Source: Flavobacterium sp. GT3R68
Lineage (GTDB): Bacteria > Bacteroidota > Bacteroidia > Flavobacteriales > Flavobacteriaceae
Direction of reading: 5' to 3'
NCBI RefSeq assembly: GCF_007109225.1
Contig: NZ_VJZK01000006.1
Span: 98,250-162,249 of the forward strand
DNA length: 64,000 nt
The notes beneath the pieces are model-generated. The model was not told where the DNA came from. It worked only from the letters and a program-made list of their open reading frames with translations, and searched no databases. Positions 17,256 through 25,968 of the stretch are shown here, piece by piece (positions within the stretch are counted from its first letter, which is position 1; each line of letters begins with the position of its first letter). The translations under genes were made by a program, and so were the position numbers.

Positions 17256-20200
17256 TCAAAAAATCTCTTTTTCATTATCTTCCCGGAACGAATCAATGTT
17301 TTTCAAATAGGGATCAACAACGATTTTTACCGGCTTCCCGGAAACTGTGATTTTTCCCGTAACATGATTATTTTTTAGCACAAATGTATGAAGTGTTAAC
17401 ACCGCATTATCATCATAGATGCCGATATCGATGGTATGGTCGTTTGGAATTAATTTCGTCTTTCCTTTTCCGTTTTCCGAAAATTTAAAACTGCTGGCTT
17501 TGAACCTGATTTCATATCCTATATCCGGAATGAGTTTGCTGCTGACACTTTCTACTTTTGATGAATATGTAATGATTTGCTTAAATAATTCATCTATTTT
17601 GTCGTGGGATTCTATTGGCGCTACTTTGTAGATTTCATTCAAAAAATCCTGTGAATCAGCAGGTGACTTCGGATAACCATAATTCACGATAAGCGATTTA
17701 AGTACGTGATTCACCCTCCCCTCACCTATCAGCATCCGCAATTCATGCATCACCACCATTCCTTTGTTATACGGCAAATGCGGCGTGTCATAATTGGTTT
17801 TGTAAAGCGGTCTTTCCTCAGAAAATGCACGATAACTCAGGTATTGATCCAAATGGATACTGACCGTTTCCAACATGCGCTCCCGCCCATGCGCCTTTTC
17901 ATACAGCATCAGTTCGGTATATTGCGCTAAGGTTTCCGTCAGAATCCAGCCCCCCTCTTTAACTTCTGGATTAAATTGCGACGATCCCCACCATTGATGC
18001 GATAATTCATGCCCTGCCGTCATATTGATGGCGTCTTCCTTATTTCCATTACTGCAATCACCATAAAAACCTCCGTTCTCTTTCATGTATATGGTCGTAG
18101 GATATGCAGTACCCGAAAAACCTTCGGCGAAAGCCGAGATTTCTGCATAACGGATTACCGCATACGGGTATTTCCCGAAGTTTTTGTCGCAATAATCCAA
18201 TGTCTTTTTGGTATCCCGAATAAGTTCATTTACATTTCTGTGATGCCGGGCATCATAATACACTTCAATGGAAATGCCTTTATAAACTTCCTTCTTCACT
18301 TGATATTTTGCCGACGAAAACGCAAAACGAAATGGAATTGGCTTTTCTGTTTTATAATGAAAATAATTTCTGTCATTAGTTTTCCATTGCTTAACCAAGG
18401 TCCCGGAACCAATCGCCGTCTGATTTCCTGAAGTGGAAACCGTGGCATCCAAATCGATAAATTCATGGGGATATGGACCTGGAATCCTGTCTTCAAATTT
18501 GGGAATAGTTGTTGGTGTTTTTAAATTTCGCTCCAGTCTTTCCTTTTCATTGTCAATTTCATTGGAACTCTGATATCCAAAACGCGGAAAATAATTACTG
18601 ATCCTGATAAATGAACCATTATCAATAATGGAATTGAATGGTGTATGTCCTTTGAACTCAGACCATGACGATTCCATTGAAAAATCCATTTGTATGGTAT
18701 CGTTTGTACGAAAAGGTTGCTCCATTTTATACCAATAATGACAATATTCCAATTCCTGCTGAAGCAATTTAGCGTTCGGAATACTTACAGAAGTCAATTT
18801 CGGATTTTCATTGACATAAATCAGTAAACTGTCAATGTTTTTCCCTGTCGTATTAATCAGCTGATACATTCCCCTAACGGTATACCGCTGTTCCTCCGGA
18901 TATAAATCAATGTTTGTCTTTACTTTAATTACAGTGGGCTGGGCGAGTTTTTCATATTTTCTAAATCGGGTTTCATACGCTTGCTTCCAATCCATTATGT
19001 CAGATTTAGTGGTGTATGGAAACTCGATATTGGTCTTATAAAAAATATAACCTCCAAAGCCAATAAAAAACAAAGCTCCCAACGACAAAAATCCTTTTTG
19101 TGAAAAATTCATTTTTTTCAATTGAAGCGAATCTTTTTTCCATAAAATGCCACTGAAAACGATTAAGATCATGACCAATCCCAAATTATAAAGTATTTTT
19201 AAATGGAAAGCAACCGTGTAATTTCCAAAACCATTCATATCAAAATAAGGAACTTTGAGTACATCGGCAAAGCGGAACAACGGATGATTAATCCCTAACA
19301 GTTTCCCGAAACTACTGCTAAATAGAAACACTATTACTGCAGAAACTGCCAAACCAATATATTTGTTGGAAATGAAAGTCTGCATCGCCAATAATATTGT
19401 TGAAATCAGGAACATAGGCACGCCTATGAAATAAAACAACGACAGATAATGCCCAATTTCAATCGGAGCATTGTCTTTTACTATTTGGAACGCAATCCCA
19501 ATAAGGATACTGGCTGAAATCAGTAAAAGCGGAATTGTCGTCAATGAAAGTAATTTTGAAAAAAAAATGCTATACGAATTGGAAGGTGTTGCGTTTTCAA
19601 GCATTTCAAAATTTGTGTTTGCGCTCCTCCAAATCAATTCATTACTGTAAAATAGAAGCACCAGAATCGTCACAAAAGGCAATATTTCCATAATGGTTGT
19701 CATCATCAAGGATGTATTAGTAATGCTTTCCGGCATTCTGGTTCCCCCATCAAAGGCATTAATTATTTCAATAACTATAAGCCCACTCAGAATCATCAGA
19801 ATCAATAAAAACGGAATTCCCTTGACCACTGAAACAATATCAATCTTAACAAAACTGAAAAAGACTGAAAGGTTATGTTTTCTCGTTTGGATTTCAGCAT
19901 GAATACTTCGATATGGCAACACTTTTAGAGAATGTTTTGCTATGTTTTTTTCTTTTTTTACTTTTTTAGAATTTATCTTTCTAAAGGAGAAAATGGAATA
20001 CGACAATCCTAATATTAAAATGGAAATGAGAAACCATAACACACGGTTAAACAGCAAATTCCCTGTTAATTCTATTCCATGCGTATTTCTGCGAAAGCTG
20101 GTCCAATAGCGCGTTTGCTCAAAAAAAGCAGCCAGTCCGAAGGAATCCATTTTAGCCACCATTGCCATGGCTGCTCCTGACGCGGGCGATGCTCCCGCGA

Positions 20201-20786
20201 GTAATGGAGAATTCGAAAAGACAGACCCGACGATGTATAAAATATAAATCAGCAAACCGCCAACATACACAATGAGTTTATTTCTTGTCAGCCAGGCCAA
20301 TGCCGTTAAAATGGTCGTGCACAGTAAAATATTGGGTATAGCCAGGATCAAAAACGGCCATAAATAAGTCGTTAGAGAAAAATCGGCCATTGCTTCATTT
20401 TTGAGCCACGGCATATGATGTCCAATCATCATCCCGATAATAGCCATTCCAAAAGACAACACTCCTATTCCAAAAACCGACAAAAACTGACTACCCAAAT
20501 AGTTTGTTTTCGAGACCGGAGTTGCATAAATAATCACATCCATTTTGTTTTCGCTGTCACGCAAAAGTGTTTGCGCCACAAGCAGTGTCATCGAAAATAT
20601 AATTCCAAGTGATAAAATCCCTACCAAATATGTAATCATGTAAGGTGAATTCCGGTCCATACCCGGCATGGCATTGTTTCCGCTTGCTGCAAAAAAACCA
20701 AGGAGTAAAAAAACCAGAAAGGTCACATAAAATAATACGTTTTTGGTGTGATAATGCCATTCAAAAGTGATTAATTTCCTAAACAT
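17256..20786 (-). CDS. ABC-2 type permease fused to an M1-family aminopeptidase
   Basis: From the ATG at 20786 the protein has 1176 residues. The longer frame from 20894 would run far into the ATPase gene, while this start gives an 8-base ATGTTTAG overlap with the ATPase stop. The N-terminal half (to about 590) has two blocks of about six membrane helices, as in ABC-2 permeases. The C-terminal half is a gluzincin: GFSGTAYPTTIYM stands where GxMEN is usual, HELSHQWW (near residue 926) binds zinc, and TETLAQY gives the third ligand. The domain probably faces the periplasm. Such fusions recur in Bacteroidota. The ATPase partner is the overlapping upstream gene. Substrate unknown; peptide export or trimming is inference. 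Confidence 0.87.
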   Translation of the reverse strand: MFRKLITFEWHYHTKNVLFYVTFLVFLLLGFFAASGNNAMPGMDRNSPYMITYLVGILSLGIIFSMTLLVAQTLLRDSENKMDVIIYATPVSKTNYLGSQFLSVFGIGVLSFGMAIIGMMIGHHMPWLKNEAMADFSLTTYLWPFLILAIPNILLCTTILTALAWLTRNKLIVYVGGLLIYILYIVGSVFSNSPLLAGASPASGAAMAMVAKMDSFGLAAFFEQTRYWTSFRRNTHGIELTGNLLFNRVLWFLISILILGLSYSIFSFRKINSKKVKKEKNIAKHSLKVLPYRSIHAEIQTRKHNLSVFFSFVKIDIVSVVKGIPFLLILMILSGLIVIEIINAFDGGTRMPESITNTSLMMTTIMEILPFVTILVLLFYSNELIWRSANTNFEMLENATPSNSYSIFFSKLLSLTTIPLLLISASILIGIAFQIVKDNAPIEIGHYLSLFYFIGVPMFLISTILLAMQTFISNKYIGLAVSAVIVFLFSSSFGKLLGINHPLFRFADVLKVPYFDMNGFGNYTVAFHLKILYNLGLVMILIVFSGILWKKDSLQLKKMNFSQKGFLSLGALFFIGFGGYIFYKTNIEFPYTTKSDIMDWKQAYETRFRKYEKLAQPTVIKVKTNIDLYPEEQRYTVRGMYQLINTTGKNIDSLLIYVNENPKLTSVSIPNAKLLQQELEYCHYWYKMEQPFRTNDTIQMDFSMESSWSEFKGHTPFNSIIDNGSFIRISNYFPRFGYQSSNEIDNEKERLERNLKTPTTIPKFEDRIPGPYPHEFIDLDATVSTSGNQTAIGSGTLVKQWKTNDRNYFHYKTEKPIPFRFAFSSAKYQVKKEVYKGISIEVYYDARHHRNVNELIRDTKKTLDYCDKNFGKYPYAVIRYAEISAFAEGFSGTAYPTTIYMKENGGFYGDCSNGNKEDAINMTAGHELSHQWWGSSQFNPEVKEGGWILTETLAQYTELMLYEKAHGRERMLETVSIHLDQYLSYRAFSEERPLYKTNYDTPHLPYNKGMVVMHELRMLIGEGRVNHVLKSLIVNYGYPKSPADSQDFLNEIYKVAPIESHDKIDELFKQIITYSSKVESVSSKLIPDIGYEIRFKASSFKFSENGKGKTKLIPNDHTIDIGIYDDNAVLTLHTFVLKNNHVTGKITVSGKPVKIVVDPYLKNIDSFREDNEKEIF

Positions 20787-21675
20787 AATCCCGTTTTTTA
20801 GAATGATTCTGATGCAAAGCAATAAAATACACATCCTCAAGATTGGGAGCAATCGATGTAAAACCGGAATCAGGCCGGATATCAGAATGCACATGAATAT
20901 TCATCTTTCCGGCATTCAATTGAGACGAAATTACATTTGCTTTTTCTCTGTAATCCGCGAGCTCATCCTTTGCAATGGTCTTCATCCAAATCTCGCCATT
21001 GATGGCTGAAATCGCTTCTTCCGGTTTGCCTTGCGCAATTATTTTTCCACTGGCGACAATCGCCATATTAGTACATAAATCAGTGACATCGGCTACAATA
21101 TGGGTTGATAACAGCACGATCTTGTTCTCGCCGATTTCACTCAATAAATTATTGAATCGGTTCCGTTCCTCCGGATCCAAGCCAGCCGTGGGTTCATCCA
21201 CAATAATTATTTTTGGATCTCCTAATAATGCCTGCGCAATCCCGAATCGCTGGCGCATTCCTCCTGAAAAAGTGTGAACAGCCTTATGTTTATGATCTAT
21301 TAAATTGGTCTGTTGCAATAAGTTCATAATCTGCCCTTGGCGGTCACTTTTGTTGACAATACCTTTCAATATTGCTAAATGATCCAATAAACGGTAAGCA
21401 GAAATCTTTGGGTAAACCCCAAATTCCTGGGGCAGATACCCCAGACTTTGACGTATATGCAAGGGATTTTCAATGATGTTGACGCTGTTAAATTCGATGC
21501 TTCCGGTATCCGGCTTTTGCAAGGTTGCAATAGTCCGCATTAATGAGGACTTTCCGGCACCATTAGGCCCCAGCAAACCAAACATGCCGTTGGAAATTTC
21601 AAGCGAAACGTCGTTTATCGCTTGCACTCCGTTGTCATAAGTCTTACAGAGATTGTTGATTTTTAATGTGTTCAT
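20779..21675 (-). CDS. ABC transporter ATP-binding protein, partner of the permease-peptidase
   Basis: From the ATG at 21675 (MNTLKINNLCKTYDNGV) the protein has 298 residues. The extra 65 residues of the longer frame show no family pattern. It has Walker A GPNGAGKSS, the signature FSGGMRQRFG and Walker B IIIVDEPTAGLDPEE, followed by the switch His in LLSTHIV. The stop overlaps the permease-peptidase start by 8 bases, so the two subunits are coupled. Confidence 0.93.
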   Translation of the reverse strand: MNTLKINNLCKTYDNGVQAINDVSLEISNGMFGLLGPNGAGKSSLMRTIATLQKPDTGSIEFNSVNIIENPLHIRQSLGYLPQEFGVYPKISAYRLLDHLAILKGIVNKSDRQGQIMNLLQQTNLIDHKHKAVHTFSGGMRQRFGIAQALLGDPKIIIVDEPTAGLDPEERNRFNNLLSEIGENKIVLLSTHIVADVTDLCTNMAIVASGKIIAQGKPEEAISAINGEIWMKTIAKDELADYREKANVISSQLNAGKMNIHVHSDIRPDSGFTSIAPNLEDVYFIALHQNHSKKRDYV

Positions 21676-21789
21676 TTTTTGATGATTTTTTCCGCTGCGC
21701 TCCAAACACTTTGGCTGCACTTCGGGATGATTGATGATTAAATTAAATATTTTTTCTTTTTTTAAAAAATTAAGGCAAAAGAAAGCCTG

Positions 21790-21806
21790 TCGGCCAAATG
21801 GGCCGA
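21790..21806 (-). terminator. Possible terminator after the XRE/DUF2975 pair
   Basis: TCGGCC (21790-21795) pairs with GGCCGA (21801-21806). On the minus strand it is followed by a T-rich but interrupted stretch, 25 bases after the XRE stop. The stem is short. Confidence 0.35.
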
Positions 21807-21830
21807 TATTTAAATCCGGATTATAAAAAT

Positions 21831-22037
21831 TTATTCGGGGATGTATTCCAAAATATCTCCCGGCTGACAATTCAATGCCTTACAGATGGATTCCAGCGTA
21901 TCGAAGCGGATACCTTTGGCTTTGCCCGTTTTTAATATAGATAAATTAGCAGGTGTGATCCCCAGAATTTCAGCCAATTCTTTCGATTGCATCTTTCTTT
22001 TGGCAAGCATTACATCAACGTTGATTATAATTGGCAT
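21831..22037 (-). CDS. Small XRE-family regulator (YozG-like)
   Basis: The 68-residue protein starts at 22037 with MPIIINVDVMLAKRKMQSKELAEILGITPANLSILKTG and consists almost only of a Cro/CI helix-turn-helix. The last residues (LNCQPGDILEYIPE) are typical of the YozG-like group. The longer frame from 22121 is rejected because it overlaps the preceding gene; this start lies 4 bases after the DUF2975 stop. Pairs of DUF2975 membrane proteins and such regulators are common. The signal is unknown. Confidence 0.87.
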   Translation of the reverse strand: MPIIINVDVMLAKRKMQSKELAEILGITPANLSILKTGKAKGIRFDTLESICKALNCQPGDILEYIPE

Positions 22038-22041
22038 AGGC

Positions 22042-22581
22042 TTAAATATAAAGATCTTGTTCGTTTTGCAACTCGACACCCTGCTTAAAAATGGAAGCCA
22101 TAAAAAATATAAAGATTCCAATAATAAAATGCAGGACAGTTAGCATCACCATGGTGCTTCGTTCTTCCGAAAATTCCGAAAACAATGACAGTAACAGAAA
22201 CACAATTCCGGGCACCGTCAAATTCACAATATAAAATCTGGACAGTTTTATTACCGAATCTGAAGTAAACAATTTAGATTGTCGGAAAGCCAAAAATACA
22301 TCGCTCAAAAGCCATAGAAAAACTCCATACAATCCAATTCCTAAAAGCATTTCCAGAATAAACAGCTTCGTGTATTCTCCCAAAAGAAAAGGTATATCAG
22401 TAAAAGGATACAGAATATCAAATCTTTTATCAGCGGTAATGACAATCGGGTTCCCTATCACGTCCGACTGAAACGACAGAAACAATACCACAGCCGCATA
22501 GACAAATGTAATTAAGTATAGCGACGCCAGAATTCGCGTCAGGTAAAAAAGGATTGTAGCTACAAATCGAACAGTTTTCAT
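22042..22581 (-). CDS. DUF2975 membrane protein
   Basis: This 179-residue protein has four predicted membrane segments (about 8-37, 72-95, 118-135, 145-165) and an amphipathic cytoplasmic stretch FRQSKLFTSDSVIKL between the second and third, the most conserved part of the DUF2975 family. It is followed by a YozG-like regulator 4 bases later, the usual partner. The function is unknown; the pair may sense a membrane-related signal. It is divergent from the trp operon. Confidence 0.82.
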   Translation of the reverse strand: MKTVRFVATILFYLTRILASLYLITFVYAAVVLFLSFQSDVIGNPIVITADKRFDILYPFTDIPFLLGEYTKLFILEMLLGIGLYGVFLWLLSDVFLAFRQSKLFTSDSVIKLSRFYIVNLTVPGIVFLLLSLFSEFSEERSTMVMLTVLHFIIGIFIFFMASIFKQGVELQNEQDLYI

Positions 22582-22608
22582 TTTTATTAAAATTTATTTT
22601 TATTATTA

Positions 22609-22616
22609 CAAATATA
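22609..22616 (-). promoter_or_regulatory. -7 promoter element of the DUF2975-XRE pair
   Basis: On the minus strand this reads TATATTTG, an exact TAnnTTTG, 28 bases before the DUF2975 start. Confidence 0.45.
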
Positions 22617-22620
22617 TAAT

Positions 22621-22664
22621 TAATTATCGTAAAACAATATTTATTTACATATTTTCGATAATTA
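22621..22664. promoter_or_regulatory. Inverted repeat upstream of the DUF2975-XRE promoter
   Basis: TAATTATCG (22621-22629) and CGATAATTA (22656-22664) are perfect 9-base inverted copies 35 bases apart. They flank the expected -33 zone of the DUF2975 promoter and could be an operator of the XRE regulator. Confidence 0.35.
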
Positions 22665-22711
22665 CTGACCCCTTAAAAAGAATTCCATCCGGAATTTTTA
22701 TTGCAATTTCC

Positions 22712-22741
22712 TTGGTTTATAATTTTACATTACTACATTTG
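22712..22741 (+). promoter_or_regulatory. Promoter of the tryptophan operon
   Basis: TTG at 22712-22714 and TACATTTG at 22734-22741 are separated by 19 bases, matching the flavobacterial -33/-7 arrangement. Transcription should start shortly before the leader peptide ATG at 22759. Confidence 0.75.
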
Positions 22742-22758
22742 TAATTCAAAATATAAAG

Positions 22759-22815
22759 ATGAACACAATTTTAAACAATACTTGGTGGTGGAATAATTTA
22801 CGTCAAAAGTCGTGA
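22759..22815 (+). CDS. trpL: trp operon leader peptide with three consecutive Trp codons
   Basis: The short frame encodes MNTILNNTWWWNNLRQKS and stops with TGA. Three adjacent TGG codons (22783-22791) in an 18-residue peptide between the operon promoter and a strong intrinsic terminator, directly before trpE, are the signature of ribosome-mediated attenuation. With little charged Trp-tRNA the ribosome would stall at these codons and prevent the terminator at 22853-22885; with plenty it would run to the stop and let termination occur. Confidence 0.85.
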   Translation: MNTILNNTWWWNNLRQKS

Positions 22816-22852
22816 ACTAATCCTCTATTGTATTTTTAAATTCAAAATATAA

Positions 22853-22885
22853 AAAGGCTTGTCAATCACGACAAGCCTTTTTTTT
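22853..22885 (+). terminator. trp attenuator terminator
   Basis: AAAGGCTTGTC (22853-22863) pairs perfectly with GACAAGCCTTT (22870-22880) across a 6-base loop, followed by a run of T to 22885 and then trpE 27 bases later. A rival pairing exists between GTCGTGA (22809-22815, at the leader stop) and TCACGAC (22866-22872, loop and 3' arm). Confidence 0.85.
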
Positions 22886-22911
22886 ATTCCCAAAACCGAA
22901 CAAACAACATC

Positions 22912-24312
22912 ATGCAAAAATATAAGTTACATACGCATTACAAACAAATCCTGGCCGATACCATAACCCCGGTAAGTGTCTATCTAAAAATCCGCGATAA
23001 ATTTCCGAACAGTTTATTGTTGGAAAGCAGTGACTATCACGCCAATAATAACAGTTTTTCATACATCTGCTGTAATCCTATTGCATCCATCAGAATTGAA
23101 AACGAAACCATATTTAAAACTTTTCCGGATATGACTTCCGAAATTATTGCAATTCAAAAAGAGACAAGCATTCCCGAAATTCTTCAACAATTTGCGTCCC
23201 AATTTCAATCAGAGAGCAATGATTTTAAGTTTATCAACAATGGACTATTTGGCTACATCGCCTATGATGCAGTTCGTTATTTCGAAAAAGTAACCATCAG
23301 CCAGAAAAAGAACAATTTACAGATTCCTGATATTTTTTATGCTGTGTATCAGAATATTATCGCCATCAATCATTTCAAAAATGAAGCGTATATTTTTTGC
23401 CACAGTCTTGATAACAGAAATAATATTCCAGAAATTGAGCAATTACTGCAATCCAAAAACTTTGCGTCGTATTCCTTTTCAAAAGAAAATAATTTTACCT
23501 CCAATTTATCGGATGATGAATTTAAATCACATGTGAGCTTAGCAAAAAAACACTGTTTTCTTGGTGATGTTTTTCAACTGGTTTTATCCCGACGGTTTAC
23601 CCAAAATTTCAAAGGCGACGAATTCAATGTATACCGGGCGCTGAGAAGTATCAACCCGTCGCCCTATTTATTCTTTTTTGACTATGGCAATTTCAAAATC
23701 ATGGGATCGTCTCCCGAAGCACAACTGATTGTTAAGAATGGAAAAGCCGAAATTCATCCTATTGCCGGGACTTTCAAACGGACCGGGGATGACGAACAAG
23801 ACACTATTTTAGCCCGACAGCTTTCGGCTGATGCCAAAGAAAATAGTGAACATGTGATGTTGGTGGACTTGGCCCGAAATGATTTAAGTCGAAATGCCAC
23901 CCATGTTTCAGTTGAAAAATATAAAGAAGTGCAGTTTTTCTCCCACGTCATTCATTTGGTTTCAAAAGTTACAGGGCAATTAAACGACAAAGCAACCACC
24001 ATGCAAACAGTAGCAGATACATTCCCCGCGGGAACCTTATCTGGGGCACCCAAACACAAAGCCATGCAACTCATTGAAAGTATTGAAAATACCAATAGGA
24101 ATTTCTACGGAGGAGCAATTGGTTTTATGGATTTTGATGGTAACTTCAATCACGCAATTATGATTCGTACTTTTTTGAGTAAAAACCACCAACTGCACTA
24201 TCAGGCCGGCGCGGGAATTACAAGCAATTCGGATGAAGAAAACGAAATGCAGGAAGTCTATAATAAGTTAGGGGCGCTAAATAAAGCATTGGATTTAGCC
24301 GAAACATTATAA
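22912..24312 (+). CDS. trpE: Anthranilate synthase component I
   Basis: This 466-residue protein makes anthranilate from chorismate and ammonia delivered by TrpG. The N-terminal LLLESSDYH fits the Trp feedback-binding motif of TrpE. The catalytic chorismate-binding domain (about 200-460) has FQLVLSRRF, SPSPYL-type NPSPYLFFF, GSSPEAQLIV, PIAGTFKRTGDD, HVMLVDLARND and PAGTLSGAPK. It is the first structural gene after the attenuator, and trpG follows 13 bases later. Confidence 0.95.
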   Translation: MQKYKLHTHYKQILADTITPVSVYLKIRDKFPNSLLLESSDYHANNNSFSYICCNPIASIRIENETIFKTFPDMTSEIIAIQKETSIPEILQQFASQFQSESNDFKFINNGLFGYIAYDAVRYFEKVTISQKKNNLQIPDIFYAVYQNIIAINHFKNEAYIFCHSLDNRNNIPEIEQLLQSKNFASYSFSKENNFTSNLSDDEFKSHVSLAKKHCFLGDVFQLVLSRRFTQNFKGDEFNVYRALRSINPSPYLFFFDYGNFKIMGSSPEAQLIVKNGKAEIHPIAGTFKRTGDDEQDTILARQLSADAKENSEHVMLVDLARNDLSRNATHVSVEKYKEVQFFSHVIHLVSKVTGQLNDKATTMQTVADTFPAGTLSGAPKHKAMQLIESIENTNRNFYGGAIGFMDFDGNFNHAIMIRTFLSKNHQLHYQAGAGITSNSDEENEMQEVYNKLGALNKALDLAETL

Positions 24313-24325
24313 AAAAATCAAACAG

Positions 24326-24892
24326 ATGAAAATTTTAGTCATAGATAATTACGATAGTTTCACATACAATTTAGTGCATTACCTTCAGGATCTAAATTGC
24401 GAGGTAACCGTGTACCGTAATGATGAATTTGATATTGCGGAAATCAAAAACTTCGACAAGATTTTGCTATCACCGGGTCCTGGAATCCCGGATGAAGCCG
24501 GACTTTTGAAAGAAGTCATCCGAACCTATGCCGCAACCAAAAGCATTCTAGGCGTATGTCTAGGGCAACAGGCCATCGGAGAAGTTTTTGGCGGAAGCCT
24601 GATTAATCTGCAAAAAGTCTATCATGGTGTGGCATCACCAATATCAGTGATTGTCGATGATGAAAGTTTATTTAATGGTCTGAACAAAGAAATAGAAGTC
24701 GGCCGGTACCATTCCTGGGTGGTCAACCCCGTAAATTTACCTGACGTTTTAGAAATTACTTCCATAGACGAGAATGGCCAGATTATGTCACTTCGACACA
24801 AAACACTTAATGTTCGGGGTGTTCAGTTCCATCCGGAAAGTGTATTGACACCAGACGGAAAGAAAATCCTGGAAAACTGGCTAAACAGCTAA
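24326..24892 (+). CDS. trpG: Anthranilate synthase component II (glutamine amidotransferase)
   Basis: This 188-residue class I glutamine amidotransferase releases ammonia for TrpE. It has SPGPGIPDEAG, the nucleophile Cys78 in GVCLGQQ and the catalytic His and Glu in FHPESVLTP. No fusion to TrpD is present. The 80-base gap before trpD shows no hairpin. Confidence 0.95.
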   Translation: MKILVIDNYDSFTYNLVHYLQDLNCEVTVYRNDEFDIAEIKNFDKILLSPGPGIPDEAGLLKEVIRTYAATKSILGVCLGQQAIGEVFGGSLINLQKVYHGVASPISVIVDDESLFNGLNKEIEVGRYHSWVVNPVNLPDVLEITSIDENGQIMSLRHKTLNVRGVQFHPESVLTPDGKKILENWLNS

Positions 24893-24972
24893 TCCCTCAA
24901 AATTCATCAAAATATAATGCCTGATTTTAAACAAAATAGTTAGAATCCTAAACTTTCTACATCAACTATAAA

Positions 24973-25965
24973 ATGAAAAATATACTGAACAGACTTATTC
25001 AACACGAAACGCTTTCCAAAGAGGAAGCCAAAATGGTGTTGGTTAATATTTCCAACGGGAATTACAATCCCAGTCAGATTGCCAGTTTTTTAACGGTATT
25101 CATGATGCGTCATATTACCATTGAAGAACTTTCCGGTTTTCGCGAAGCGTTGTTGCAATTGTGCATCCCAATTGATTTATCAGCTTACAATACCATTGAT
25201 TTATGCGGAACAGGAGGCGACGGAAAAGACACTTTTAATATCTCGACCTTAGCTTCATTTGTTACTGCCGGAGCCGGAATAAAAGTGGCAAAACACGGTA
25301 ATTACGGGGTTTCTTCCATTTCCGGTTCCAGTAATGTAATGGAAAGCCTGGGGATTAAGTTCAGTAAAGACTCTGATTTTCTGGAAAAATGCATCGACCA
25401 GGCCGGCATTTGTGTATTACACGCTCCCCTATTCCACCCTGCAATGAAAAACGTCGCGCCTATCCGAAAGGAACTTGCGGTTAAGACGTTTTTTAATATG
25501 CTGGGGCCGATGGTAAATCCTTCGTTTCCACAGAATCAATTAGTAGGCGTTTTCAGCTTGGAACTGGCGAGAATGTATGCCTATCTCTACCAAAATACGA
25601 AAACCAATTTTACCATTTTACACAGTCTGGATGGCTATGATGAAATTTCATTGACCGGAAGTACTAAAACAATTTCTAATACCATGGAAGGCATGTTGCA
25701 TCCCGAAGATTTTGAAGTATCACTTTTAAAACAAACGGAAATTCAAGGAGGTACTACCATCGAGCAATCGGCTGAAATGTTTCTGAATATTATTTCGGGA
25801 AAAGGAACAACAGCACAAAACAATGTGGTCTGCGCCAACGCCGGAATGGCGATTGCGACTGTCAATACCCTTACACCAAAACAAGGATTCGAATTGGCTA
25901 TGGAAAGTCTTCAGAGCGGAAAAGCCCTGGAAAAATTAAAAAAACTGCAACAATTAAGTGTATAG
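24973..25965 (+). CDS. trpD: Anthranilate phosphoribosyltransferase
   Basis: This 330-residue enzyme transfers phosphoribose from PRPP to anthranilate. It has the PRPP-binding DLCGTGGDGKDTFNIST (about 77-93), the KHGNYGVSS loop, SGSSNVMESLG, and a conserved RKELAVKTFFNMLGPMVNP. trpC follows 3 bases after the stop. Confidence 0.95.
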   Translation: MKNILNRLIQHETLSKEEAKMVLVNISNGNYNPSQIASFLTVFMMRHITIEELSGFREALLQLCIPIDLSAYNTIDLCGTGGDGKDTFNISTLASFVTAGAGIKVAKHGNYGVSSISGSSNVMESLGIKFSKDSDFLEKCIDQAGICVLHAPLFHPAMKNVAPIRKELAVKTFFNMLGPMVNPSFPQNQLVGVFSLELARMYAYLYQNTKTNFTILHSLDGYDEISLTGSTKTISNTMEGMLHPEDFEVSLLKQTEIQGGTTIEQSAEMFLNIISGKGTTAQNNVVCANAGMAIATVNTLTPKQGFELAMESLQSGKALEKLKKLQQLSV

Positions 25966-25968
25966 ATT

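Larger units (their letters stand above)
22582..22911. other. Intergenic region with divergent promoters and the trp attenuator
   Basis: These 330 bases hold the promoter of the DUF2975-XRE pair (minus strand), an inverted repeat, the trp promoter, a leader peptide gene and an intrinsic terminator, each listed separately. Confidence 0.8.

Noticed and set aside
21676..21870. 65-residue extension of the ABC ATPase
   Set aside because: ABC ATPases begin near the MNTLKINNL segment, and the extra residues have low complexity and no match to the family.
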